The position numbers were made by a program, and so were the translations under genes. Below the pieces are notes generated by a model. That model was given only the letters and a program-made list of their open reading frames with translations. It was not told the DNA's origin and searched no databases. From Silvimonas sp. (GTDB lineage Bacteria > Pseudomonadota > Gammaproteobacteria > Burkholderiales > Chitinibacteraceae), in NCBI GenBank assembly GCA_030151005.1, contig JASLES010000388.1, positions 1-10,294 on the forward strand: DNA of 10,294 bases. Reading direction: 5' to 3'. Positions 1 to 5,950 of the stretch are shown here, one piece after another. Position 1 is the stretch's first letter, and each line of letters opens with the position of its first letter.

Positions 1-1
1 C

Positions 2-1069
2 CCGGAAGCGCCGCTGTCCAAAGGTGTGGTGGATGCGTTCCGCAAGGCTGGCCTGAAGATTTTTGGCCCAAGCAAAGCCGCAGCTCAACTGGAAAGCTCC
101 AAGGATTTCGCCAAGGCCTTCATGAAGCGCCACGGTATTCCTACCGCCGACTACGAAACCTTCTCTGATGCTGCCAGGGCGCATGCCTATATCGACGCCA
201 AGGGCGCCCCGATTGTCATCAAGGCCGATGGTCTGGCTGCGGGCAAAGGCGTGGTGGTGGCCATGTCGCTGCAAGAAGCGCATGACGCTGTCGACAGCAT
301 GTTGTCTGACAACAAGCTGGGCGATGCGGGTGCACGCGTGGTCATTGAAGAATTCCTGACCGGCGAAGAAGCCAGCTTTATCGTCATGGTCGACGGCAAG
401 AACGTGCTGGCGCTGGCATCCAGCCAGGACCACAAGCGCCTGAAAGACCAGGATGAAGGCCCCAACACCGGTGGCATGGGCGCGTATAGCCCGGCGCCCG
501 TGGTTACACCTGAAATCCACGCCAGAGCCATGCGTGAAGTGATCTTGCCAACCGTACAAGGTATGGCGCGGGACGGCATCATTTATACCGGCTTTCTGTA
601 CGCCGGCTTGATGATCAGCCCGGAAGGCCAGATCAAGACGCTGGAATTCAACTGCCGCATGGGCGACCCGGAAACCCAGCCGATCATGCTGCGTTTGAAG
701 AGCGATCTGGTGAACCTGGTTGAGCATGCGGTTGATGGCTCGCTCGACAAGGTTGAGGCGGAATGGGACCGGCGCGTTGCGCTGGGCGTGGTGATGGCCG
801 CAGCCAATTACCCGGAAACACCGCGCGTTGGCGACGTGATCACCGGGGCCACGCCGGATGTGGAAGACGGTCATGTGTTCCACGCTGGTACCAAACTCAA
901 TGAAGACGGTAAGCCCGTCACCAGCGGTGGTCGTGTGTTGTGCGTGACGGCCTTTGGCGAGACCTACAAGGCGGCGCAGAAGCGGGCCTATGAATTGCTG
1001 TCTGGCGTGCACTTTGATGGCGAGCAGCACCGGACGGACATTGGTTGGCGGGCGATCAACCGGAAGTGA
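2..1069 (+). CDS. purD: Phosphoribosylamine--glycine ligase (GARS), 5'-truncated by window edge
   Basis: This enzyme joins 5-phosphoribosylamine and glycine using ATP to give glycinamide ribonucleotide, the second step of cytosolic de novo purine synthesis. The frame is open at the left edge; the first visible residues (PEAPLSKGVVDAF) are typical internal PurD sequence. The GTG codons near position 26 are therefore not the start. About 355 of the usual 420-430 residues are present, so roughly 70 N-terminal residues lie outside. ATP-grasp features, numbered in the fragment, are the KADGLAAGKGV nucleotide loop (74-84), EEFLTGEEAS (116-125), the DEGPNTGGMGAYSP segment (151-164), and the metal- and ATP-binding LEFNCRMGDPETQ (214-226). 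The C-terminal domain ends in the family-typical RTDIGWRAI. A strong hairpin terminator follows 21 bp after the stop. The family call is certain, and nothing looks broken in the visible part. Confidence 0.97.
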   Translation, partial: PEAPLSKGVVDAFRKAGLKIFGPSKAAAQLESSKDFAKAFMKRHGIPTADYETFSDAARAHAYIDAKGAPIVIKADGLAAGKGVVVAMSLQEAHDAVDSMLSDNKLGDAGARVVIEEFLTGEEASFIVMVDGKNVLALASSQDHKRLKDQDEGPNTGGMGAYSPAPVVTPEIHARAMREVILPTVQGMARDGIIYTGFLYAGLMISPEGQIKTLEFNCRMGDPETQPIMLRLKSDLVNLVEHAVDGSLDKVEAEWDRRVALGVVMAAANYPETPRVGDVITGATPDVEDGHVFHAGTKLNEDGKPVTSGGRVLCVTAFGETYKAAQKRAYELLSGVHFDGEQHRTDIGWRAINRK

Positions 1070-1090
1070 TTTTTTCGGGTTGTTGCGAAC

Positions 1091-1120
1091 AAAAAAGCCG
1101 TCATTGAGATGGCTTTTTTT
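1091..1120 (+). terminator. Rho-independent terminator of purD
   Basis: AAAAAAGCCGTC (1091-1102) pairs with GATGGCTTTTTT (1108-1119) across an ATTGA loop, with one G-U wobble, and runs directly into a T7 tract. It lies 21 bp after the purD stop. The A6 on the 5' side would let it also act on minus-strand transcripts, but no minus-strand gene ends here. Confidence 0.85.
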
Positions 1121-1215
1121 GTTTTGGGGTGGCGGGGGGGAGGCGTGATTGTGAAACCCAAATCCAAACCCCTGTTTGCGCCTGACGGCGCGGTGTTTTG
1201 GATCTCGGGGGTTGC

Positions 1216-1303
1216 CCGAGAGCAAGGTACTTTCTTTTGGGTCGCCAAAAGAAAGTACCCAAAGAAAAGGCGACCCCTGCGACAGCGCCCTACGGGTTCC
1301 CTG
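1216..1303 (+). repeat. Dispersed hairpin repeat module, copy A
   Basis: The core is a perfect 15-bp inverted repeat: GGTACTTTCTTTTGG (1226-1240) and its complement (1245-1259) around a GTCG loop. AAAGAAAAGGCGACCCC (1261-1277) follows. The same arrangement, with some divergence, occurs in reverse orientation at 1848-1932. Similarity continues past GGCGACCCC into a GCCCTnCGGG block. The outer edge (GAGCA next to the hairpin) also matches, so the unit is at least about 85 bp. From memory, hairpins of the form CTTTCTTT...AAAGAAAG followed by GGCGACCCC are scattered in intergenic regions of many beta- and gammaproteobacteria and often give spurious hypothetical ORFs. No T-tract follows, so it is not a standard terminator. 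Confidence 0.75.
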
Positions 1304-1419
1304 CGCTTCTCGCAAAGTCCGGCTGGCTCCAGGGAACTCGCTTCGCTCAAACACCCTTCCGCCGAAACCCCGGACTTCGCTGCGATGCTCGGCACTGCCG
1401 GATGGGAGGCAAGTCAAAA

Positions 1420-1499
1420 GCAACGGCAACATCAAAGGCCAAAGCCAAAGCCAAAGCCAAAGCCAAAGCCAAAGCCAAATCGACCCCAACCCCAACCCC
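1420..1499. repeat. Hexanucleotide tandem array (GCCAAA)x7 with degenerate flanks
   Basis: Seven perfect GCCAAA units run from 1438 to 1479. Three degenerate hexamers lie in phase upstream (GCAACG, GCAACA, TCAAAG; 1420-1437). A short CCCCAA array (two and two-thirds units, 1484-1499) follows after a 4-base break. Perfect units in the centre and decayed units at the edge fit expansion by slippage, so copy number may vary between strains. Read as protein the array gives Lys-Ala repeats, but nothing supports translation. Confidence 0.9.
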
Positions 1500-1542
1500 G
1501 CGAACCGTCTGTGCGCAAGAATGACTCATCTCGCCCATCACT

Positions 1543-1691
1543 TCGTCATTCCCGACCTCGGCGGCCCCCTTGGCGGGAATCCAGTCCGCAGCCCGAAGGG
1601 CTGCTTGCGGTGGACCAGGCCGACCACTCCGAACTCCCCTTGGGGCATGCAGGCATTGCAGCTGGATTCCGGCTCAAGGCCGGGATGACGA
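1543..1691. repeat. Imperfect ~150-bp inverted repeat (CGTCATTCCC...GGGATGACG ends)
   Basis: The left arm begins TCGTCATTCCCG (1543-1554) and ends CGGGAATCCAG (1574-1584). The right arm begins CTGGATTCCGG (1662-1672) and ends CGGGATGACGA (1681-1691). The arms are reverse complements of each other with scattered differences. The left arm is itself a palindrome, ATTCCCG (1548-1554) against CGGGAAT (1574-1580). A perfect hairpin, GCAGCCC-GAA-GGGCTGC (1588-1604), sits between the arms. The ATTCCC...GGGAAT core resembles the neisserial dRS3 repeat and the widespread 'CGTCATTCCCG' intergenic palindromes. It could be a paired palindrome or a small non-autonomous element. No open frame within it looks like a gene. 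Confidence 0.7.
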
Positions 1692-1704
1692 GTCAGTGGA
1701 AGGC

Positions 1705-1764
1705 GCGTTGAATTGGCAGTTGCAGTTGCAGTTGCAGTTGCAGTTGCAGTTGCAGTTGCAGTTG
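1705..1764. repeat. Hexanucleotide tandem array (CAGTTG)x8
   Basis: Eight perfect CAGTTG units fill 1717-1764. Two degenerate in-phase hexamers precede them (GCGTTG 1705-1710, AATTGG 1711-1716). The period matches the GCCAAA array 240 bp upstream, but the unit is unrelated. As a perfect short tandem array it is a likely variable-number locus. It would read as Gln-Leu repeats, with no sign of translation. Confidence 0.92.
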
Positions 1765-1847
1765 GGATGGGGTGTTTTTGACTTTCCTCCCCCGTTAAAG
1801 CCCAGCGCCGAAGGAGTGGAGGGAGACCCCAGGCTCCCGACCGACTG

Positions 1848-1932
1848 AGGGCAGCCCGGAGGGCCGCCAGGCTGGGGTCGCCTTTCTTTGCCTACTTTCT
1901 TTGGCGAAGCAAAGAAAGTAGGGTGCTCCGGC
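1848..1932 (-). repeat. Dispersed hairpin repeat module, copy B (inverted)
   Basis: This is a divergent, reverse-oriented copy of the module at 1216-1303. A perfect 13-bp inverted repeat, CCTACTTTCTTTG (1891-1903) and CAAAGAAAGTAGG (1910-1922), encloses a GCGAAG loop. GGGGTCGCCTTTCTTTG (1874-1890) precedes it. Further inward, AGGGCAGCCCGGAGGGC (1848-1864) corresponds to the GCCCTnCGGG block of copy A. GACCCCAG (1825-1832) and CTGGGGTC (1872-1879) form an additional, more distant inverted pair. Confidence 0.75.
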
Positions 1933-2039
1933 CACCGCCGGTATCAAATGCCTTTCAACCCCGCGCCGCCAGGCACCAACCCCTCCCATGAATCCCGCTC
2001 ATCCCCCCATGCGCAAGTTGCTGGGCGTTCGCGAAGATT

Positions 2040-2117
2040 TGCCTTCATATCCAGGTAATAAACCACATGAACCATGATAAAATCCCGGATTCTTCTGACT
2101 CACCTGGACTTGTCACG
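2040..2117 (+). promoter_or_regulatory. Probable glyA promoter/leader region
   Basis: glyA must be transcribed from this AT-richer stretch, because it is preceded by the repeat island and the purD terminator. The best -10 candidate is TAAAAT (2078-2083), 34 bp before the chosen ATG. No good TTGACA-like -35 sits at the right distance. No riboswitch fold was recognised. Confidence 0.25.
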
Positions 2118-3365
2118 ATGTTCTCCCGATCCCTGACCATTGCCCAGTACGACCCCGCACTTGCCGCAGCCATGGCCGGCGAAGTGGTTCGTCAGCACGA
2201 ACATATCGAGCTGATTGCCTCTGAAAACTACACCAGCCCGGCCGTTATGGAAGCCCAAGGCTCGCAATTGACCAACAAGTACGCTGAGGGTTATCCCGGC
2301 AAGCGTTTCTATGGTGGTTGCGAATATGTAGACGTGGTTGAGCAACTGGCCATTGATCGCGTGAAAGAATTGTTTGGCGCTGAATACGCCAACGTGCAGC
2401 CGCATTCCGGCTCGCAAGCCAACCAGGCGGTGTATTTCTCTATCCTCAAGCCGGGCGATACCGTTATGGGCATGAACCTGGGTCATGGTGGTCACCTGAC
2501 TCACGGCTCGCCGGCCAACCTGTCGGGCAAACTGTTCAAGATCGTGCCCTACGGTCTGAACGAGAAAGAAGAGATCGATTACGACGAGATGGAACGCATC
2601 GCCATCGAAGCCAAGCCCAAGCTGATCATCGGCGGCGCTTCCGCTTACGCCCTGCGTTTTGACTGGGCCCGGATGGCCGAGATTGCCAAGAAGGTTGGTG
2701 CGTACTTCATGGTGGATATGGCCCATTACGCTGGCCTTGTGGCCGCGGGCGTGTACCCGAACCCGGTGCCGCATGCTGACTTCGTGACGTCCACCACCCA
2801 CAAGACCCTGCGTGGTCCGCGTGGCGGCATCATCCTGGCTAAGGCTGAGCACGAAAAAATGCTGAACTCCAACGTGTTCCCGACGCTGCAAGGCGGCCCG
2901 TTGATGCACGTCATCGCTGGCAAGGCAGTGGCGTTCAAGGAGGCACTGACCCCTGAGTTCAAAGAATACCAGGCTCAGGTGATCAAGAACGCACAAGCCA
3001 TGGCCAAGACCCTGACCGAACGCGGCCTGCGCATTATTTCTGGCCGTACCGAATCTCATGTGTTCCTGGTTGACCTGCGCCCCAAGGGCCTGACCGGCAA
3101 GGCCGCTGACGCGGTGCTGGGCAAGGCGCACATTACCGTCAACAAGAACGCCATCCCGAATGATCCGGAAAGCCCGTTCGTGACGTCCGGTATCCGTATT
3201 GGTAGCCCGGCCATCACCACCCGTGGTTTCAAGGAGGCCGAAGCTGTTCAGGTGGCACACCTGATTGCTGACGTGCTGGATAACCCGAACGACGAAGCCA
3301 ATCTGGCGACCGTCGCGGAAAAGGTGAAAGCCCTGACCGCACAATTCCCGGTTTACGGCGCGTAA
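2118..3365 (+). CDS. glyA: Serine hydroxymethyltransferase
   Basis: This PLP-dependent cytosolic enzyme interconverts serine plus tetrahydrofolate and glycine plus 5,10-methylene-tetrahydrofolate, supplying one-carbon units and glycine (a substrate of PurD upstream). From the ATG at 2118 the protein has 415 residues, the normal family length. Residues 30-40 read IELIASENYTS, a family hallmark. The PLP lysine is Lys229 in TSTTHKTLRGPRGG, the same number as in E. coli, which supports this start. VDMAHYAGL (199-207) and the substrate-side LGHGGHLTHG (121-130) are present. An in-frame ATG at 2067 would add 17 residues rich in D/S/P that are unlike the family, so I reject it. No clear Shine-Dalgarno precedes 2118; only a weak GGA lies 9-10 bases upstream. 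A long antisense open frame across the gene is a codon-bias shadow. Confidence 0.97.
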   Translation: MFSRSLTIAQYDPALAAAMAGEVVRQHEHIELIASENYTSPAVMEAQGSQLTNKYAEGYPGKRFYGGCEYVDVVEQLAIDRVKELFGAEYANVQPHSGSQANQAVYFSILKPGDTVMGMNLGHGGHLTHGSPANLSGKLFKIVPYGLNEKEEIDYDEMERIAIEAKPKLIIGGASAYALRFDWARMAEIAKKVGAYFMVDMAHYAGLVAAGVYPNPVPHADFVTSTTHKTLRGPRGGIILAKAEHEKMLNSNVFPTLQGGPLMHVIAGKAVAFKEALTPEFKEYQAQVIKNAQAMAKTLTERGLRIISGRTESHVFLVDLRPKGLTGKAADAVLGKAHITVNKNAIPNDPESPFVTSGIRIGSPAITTRGFKEAEAVQVAHLIADVLDNPNDEANLATVAEKVKALTAQFPVYGA

Positions 3366-3379
3366 TCAATGCGTTAAGT

Positions 3380-3414
3380 CCAGTTCAGGCGTCCGGCTCG
3401 GGCGCCTTGACTGG
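3380..3414 (+). other. Hairpin downstream of glyA
   Basis: CCAGTTCAGGCG (3380-3391) pairs with CGCCTTGACTGG (3403-3414), with one wobble and one mismatch. A small CCG/CGG stem lies in the loop. No T-run follows, so by itself it is not a terminator. It may shield the 3' end of the glyA mRNA or act with the next hairpin. Confidence 0.5.
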
Positions 3415-3424
3415 CAAAGCAGAC

Positions 3425-3457
3425 AGGGTGGGGCATTGCTCCACCCTTTGCTGTTTT
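3425..3457 (+). terminator. Rho-independent terminator of glyA
   Basis: AGGGTGGGGC (3425-3434) pairs with GCTCCACCCT (3438-3447) around an ATT loop (10 bp, one G-U). A T-rich tail, TTGCTGTTTT, follows. It separates glyA from the nrdR-rib cluster. Confidence 0.75.
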
Positions 3458-3577
3458 CTGATCTTTGATTAATCAGTCACAATACGCTGCTTGAATCGTG
3501 TTCAACCGGCTGCATGTTGGTTATCCGACTGGTTGTTTTTTGCCCGATTCGGGCCTGATCTTTGCCGGAGGCTTCTC
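3458..3577 (+). promoter_or_regulatory. Probable promoter/leader of the nrdR-rib-nusB-thiL-pgpA cluster
   Basis: This 120-bp gap is the only room for a promoter ahead of nrdR. It holds a perfect 10-bp palindrome TGATTAATCA (3466-3475), a second inverted pair TTGAA/TTCAA (3491-3505), and a small GCCCG-ATT-CGGGC hairpin (3542-3554) preceded by T6 and sitting just before the Shine-Dalgarno. No consensus sigma-70 pair could be assigned with confidence. I do not recognise the conserved blocks of an FMN riboswitch, nor a clear NrdR box. Confidence 0.35.
3567..3571 (+). promoter_or_regulatory. Shine-Dalgarno that fixes the nrdR GTG start
   Basis: GGAGG lies 6 bases before the GTG at 3578. It selects this codon over in-frame starts further upstream, which would add about 29 residues unlike any NrdR. 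Confidence 0.75.
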
Positions 3578-4045
3578 GTGAAGTGTCCATTTTGTGGTTC
3601 CCCCGATACCCAGGTTGTCGATAGCCGGGTGTCTGACGAAGGCGACGTGGTGCGCCGCCGTCGCCGTTGCGCTGTGTGCGACAAACGCTTTACTACCTTT
3701 GAAACCGCCGAAGTGCGCATGCCGCAGGTGGTCAAACAGAACGGCCAGCGCGCTGAATTCGATCGCGAAAAAATCCGTACCAGTTTTCATCGGGCGCTGC
3801 ACAAGCGGCCGGTGCCGACGCACCTCGTCGACGAAGCGATCAGCCGCATCATCCAGAAAGTGCTGACCGTGGGTGAGCGTGAAATCATGTCCCGCCAGAT
3901 CGGCGAGATGGTGATGAACGAGCTGGCGCGTCTGGACAAGGTGGCGTACATCCGCTTTGCCTCTGTTTATCGTTCCTTCTCTGATCTGGATGATTTCCGC
4001 GATGTCATCCGCGAAGTCAGCAAAGACCATAAGGCCCAGCCGTGA
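3578..4045 (+). CDS. nrdR: Transcriptional repressor NrdR
   Basis: NrdR is the nucleotide-sensing repressor of ribonucleotide reductase operons. It binds NrdR boxes through an N-terminal zinc ribbon and senses ATP/dATP through an ATP-cone. The protein has 155 residues (family about 150-160), using GTG with a good GGAGG upstream. The zinc ribbon is C3-P-F-C6 and C31-A-V-C34 followed by KRFTTFE, with the basic RRRRR stretch at 26-30. The ATP-cone spans about 50-140, with VVKQNGQRAEFDREKIRTS (51-69) and VAYIRFASVYRSF (122-134) typical. It is the first gene of the cluster, and its stop overlaps the ribD start by 4 bases (GTGA). Coupling nrdR with rib genes is the usual proteobacterial arrangement. 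Its targets are not in this window. Confidence 0.97.
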   Translation: MKCPFCGSPDTQVVDSRVSDEGDVVRRRRRCAVCDKRFTTFETAEVRMPQVVKQNGQRAEFDREKIRTSFHRALHKRPVPTHLVDEAISRIIQKVLTVGEREIMSRQIGEMVMNELARLDKVAYIRFASVYRSFSDLDDFRDVIREVSKDHKAQP

Positions 4046-5154
4046 GCTGGTCAGCCGACGATCTTGTCTATATGCAACGCGCGCTGCTGCAGGCGGCGCG
4101 CGGGCAATACTACGCGCCGCCAAATCCCAGTGTGGGTTGTGTGCTGGTGCGAGACGGCAAGATTGTCGGTGAAGGCCACAGCCAGCCGGCCGGGCAGGCG
4201 CATGCAGAAATCATGGCGCTGCGCATGGCGGGTGAACGGGCCGCGGGCGCAACGGCGTATGTCACGCTTGAACCCTGTAGCCACCACGGTCGCACACCAC
4301 CGTGCGCAGATGCGCTGGTCAGCGCCGGCATCAGCCGTGTCGTGGTTGCCTTGCGTGATCCCAATCCGTTGGTAGCCGGCCAGGGGCTGGCCCGCTTGCG
4401 GGCGGCAGGCGTTGATGTTGCGCACGGCTTGCTGGCCAAAGAGGCCGCTGAACACCATCGTGGTTTTTTGAGCCGGATGATCCGGCAACGGCCCTGGTTG
4501 CGGCTCAAGGTGGCGACGTCGCTGGATGGTCGCACCGCGCTGCAAAACGGCCAGTCGCAATGGATCACCGGCCCGCAAGCCCGCGCCGATGTCCAGCGCT
4601 TGCGGGCGCGTTCCAGCGCCATGCTGACCGGCATTGGCACCGTGCTGGCTGATGACGCCCAACTGACCTCCCGGGATATTGATATTGGCCGGCCGTTATT
4701 GCGGGTGGTGGTAGACAGCCGTTTGCGCATGCCACCCACCGCCAGGATGCTGCAAAGTCCCGGCGTGCTCATTGCGACGGCCTATGCTGAGGAAAGCCGG
4801 GCCAGTGCGCTTGTCAACGCAGGGGCAGAAGTCCTTGTGTGTGCCGATGCGGCAGGGCAGGTTGATATGGTGACCTTGCTGCATGAACTGGGCCGGCGCG
4901 GCTGTAATGAAGTCACCACTGAAGCCGGTGCCAGCCTGAATGGCGCCTTGTTGCGGGCCGGCCTGGTCGATGAACTGGTGCTGTATCAGGCGCCAGTCCT
5001 GATTGGTGATTCCGCACGCGGTACGGCCTGGCTGGAACTGGATGATCTGGCCAACAAACATGCGCCGGTAGTCAAAGAGCGGCGCATGGTGGGCGACGAT
5101 CTGCGCTGGGACTTGCGATTCACTGATTCGGCTCTATTTGTCACGCAGGAGTAG
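4042..5154 (+). CDS. ribD: Bifunctional riboflavin biosynthesis deaminase/reductase RibD
   Basis: RibD performs two consecutive steps of riboflavin synthesis: deamination of the diaminopyrimidinone ribosyl phosphate, then NADPH-dependent reduction of the ribose side chain. The protein has 370 residues, as usual. The N-terminal deaminase carries the zinc and catalytic signature H54-A55-E56 and P78-C79-S80-H81-H82-G-R-T-P-P-C88. The reductase domain starts at about 150, with RLKVATSLDGRTA (154-166) and ITGPQAR (176-182), followed by the RxxSSAMLTGIGTVLADD segment. The GTG start overlaps the nrdR stop (GTGA), implying translational coupling. The next gene's Shine-Dalgarno lies within the ribD stop region. 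All key residues are present. Confidence 0.97.
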   Translation: MSWSADDLVYMQRALLQAARGQYYAPPNPSVGCVLVRDGKIVGEGHSQPAGQAHAEIMALRMAGERAAGATAYVTLEPCSHHGRTPPCADALVSAGISRVVVALRDPNPLVAGQGLARLRAAGVDVAHGLLAKEAAEHHRGFLSRMIRQRPWLRLKVATSLDGRTALQNGQSQWITGPQARADVQRLRARSSAMLTGIGTVLADDAQLTSRDIDIGRPLLRVVVDSRLRMPPTARMLQSPGVLIATAYAEESRASALVNAGAEVLVCADAAGQVDMVTLLHELGRRGCNEVTTEAGASLNGALLRAGLVDELVLYQAPVLIGDSARGTAWLELDDLANKHAPVVKERRMVGDDLRWDLRFTDSALFVTQE

Positions 5155-5158
5155 CGAG

Positions 5159-5338
5159 ATGCCCGATACCCAAACCCCCGTCATGTTGTGCCCGGATTGT
5201 GGCAAGCCGCTGGAAGAACTGGTGGCCTGCGGCGCTCGCGACTATTTCTGCAATAGCTGTAACGAACTCAAATCGAAAACGCGTGTGCGCGAAGCTGCTG
5301 CTGCGTTACAGGCCGCCCAAAGCAAGGAAAATCACTGA
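5159..5338 (+). CDS. YfgJ-like single zinc-ribbon microprotein
   Basis: This is a 59-residue protein with an ATG at 5159, 4 bases after the ribD stop, and a GGAG just upstream. An in-frame start 21 bases earlier would lie inside ribD and is less likely. Two CxxC knuckles (C11-P-D-C14 and C31-N-S-C34) form a probable zinc ribbon; a fifth cysteine, C24, sits in VACGARDYFC. From memory, the LCPDCGKPLEEL...ACGARDYFC pattern resembles the C-terminal half of E. coli YfgJ (DUF1407 family), which has two ribbons where this has one. The tail (about 44-59) is Ala/Gln/Lys-rich and probably helical. Its stop abuts the ribE start (TGAATG), so it is surely co-expressed with the riboflavin genes. Function is unknown; the context does not prove a role in flavin synthesis. 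Confidence 0.85.
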   Translation: MPDTQTPVMLCPDCGKPLEELVACGARDYFCNSCNELKSKTRVREAAAALQAAQSKENH

Positions 5339-5950
5339 ATGTTTACCGGTATTGTTCAAGCCGTTGGCACGATTGAAAAAATCACCCCGTTTGAAGGCGG
5401 CCTGACGCTGACAGTGGCCGCGCCCGAACTGGATATGTCAGACGTGGCGCTGGGTGACAGCATTTCTCACAATGGCGCATGCATGACCGTGATCGAAATT
5501 GCTGAAGGTCATCGTTATCGTATTGATGTATCGAATGAATCGCTGGGCGTGACCGTGGGTCTGGCGCAGCAAGGTGGCAAGGTCAACCTGGAAAAGGCCA
5601 TGCGCCTTTCAGACCGCGTTGGCGGCCATCTGGTGTCGGGGCATGTCGATGGCGTCGGCACCGTCGTGAGTTTTGAGCCTGTGGGCGACAATCGCGAGTT
5701 GATTGTGGAGGCCCCACAAAGCCTGGCCAGATATCTGGCGGTGAAGGGCTCGGTGGTTGTGAATGGGGTTTCGCTCACCACCAATTATGTAAATGACGTG
5801 GCGGGTGGCTGCCGGTTCTCCATCAACCTGATCCCGCACACTTTGTCTGTGACAACGCTGGGTGGCATCAAGGCAGGCGACAAGGTCAATCTGGAAATCG
5901 ACCTGATCGCCCGTTATGTAGAACGCATGATGGCGCTGGAGCAAGCATAA
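5339..5950 (+). CDS. ribE: Riboflavin synthase, alpha subunit
   Basis: This enzyme catalyses the last step of riboflavin synthesis, the dismutation of two 6,7-dimethyl-8-ribityllumazine molecules into riboflavin and a pyrimidine that is recycled to RibH. The protein has 203 residues (E. coli 213) and two homologous beta-barrel lumazine-binding halves. The first half starts MFTGIVQAVG and contains S41, C48 (in NGACMTV) and H102 (in SGHVDGVGTV), matching the catalytic residue numbers of the E. coli enzyme. The second half shows the echoing GSVVVNGVSLT (137-147) and NLIPHTLSVTTLG (163-175). ATG follows the previous stop immediately, with AAGGA (5324-5328) as ribosome-binding site, and the gene abuts ribBA with no spacer. 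In E. coli this gene is called ribC or ribE, so the symbol is convention-dependent. Confidence 0.96.
   Translation: MFTGIVQAVGTIEKITPFEGGLTLTVAAPELDMSDVALGDSISHNGACMTVIEIAEGHRYRIDVSNESLGVTVGLAQQGGKVNLEKAMRLSDRVGGHLVSGHVDGVGTVVSFEPVGDNRELIVEAPQSLARYLAVKGSVVVNGVSLTTNYVNDVAGGCRFSINLIPHTLSVTTLGGIKAGDKVNLEIDLIARYVERMMALEQA

Larger units (their letters stand above)
1121..2066. other. Gene-free repeat island between purD and glyA
   Basis: Nearly 950 bp hold no recognisable protein gene. Open frames here are short, overlap on both strands, lack ribosome-binding sites, and read through low-complexity repeats. From left to right it holds a G-rich run (1126-1140, with seven consecutive Gs), a perfect 7-bp hairpin TCTCGGG/CCCGAGA (1203-1221), repeat module copy A, a GCCAAA array, a roughly 150-bp inverted repeat, a CAGTTG array, and module copy B in opposite orientation. 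From about 1935 to 2040 I see only unremarkable C-rich sequence. The G-run could form a quadruplex in principle, but it does not show four well-spaced G-tracts. The island looks like a collection point for non-coding repeats between two transcription units. Confidence 0.8.

Noticed and set aside
1126..1140. G-rich run as a G-quadruplex
   Set aside because: There is one G4 and one G7 run with only a GG between them. Four well-separated G-tracts are not evident.
1226..1259. Perfect 15-bp hairpin as a possible terminator
   Set aside because: No T-tract follows on either strand, and the same hairpin recurs as part of a repeat module.
1109..1711. Overlapping + strand open frames in the repeat island, one with Lys-Ala repeats resembling a histone-H1-like tail
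   Set aside because: Three frames overlap the same non-coding repeats, none has a ribosome-binding site, and the Lys-Ala run is only the GCCAAA array translated.
1570..1848. Open frame with Gln-Leu repeats
   Set aside because: It is the CAGTTG array read in frame, embedded in palindromic repeats, with no ribosome-binding site or family likeness.
1795..1989. Minus-strand 64-residue open frame containing FAKESRQRKATP
   Set aside because: It is the translation of the dispersed hairpin module, a common source of spurious hypothetical proteins.
2067..2117. Upstream ATG giving a 432-residue GlyA
   Set aside because: The extra 17 residues do not look like the family. Starting at 2118 puts the PLP lysine at 229 as in E. 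coli.
2100..3344. 414-codon open frame antisense to glyA
   Set aside because: glyA is unmistakable on the other strand. The antisense frame follows from its biased third codon positions, and its translation shows no family features.
3366..3577. FMN riboswitch ahead of the rib cluster
   Set aside because: The characteristic conserved blocks of the FMN aptamer are not present in this gap.
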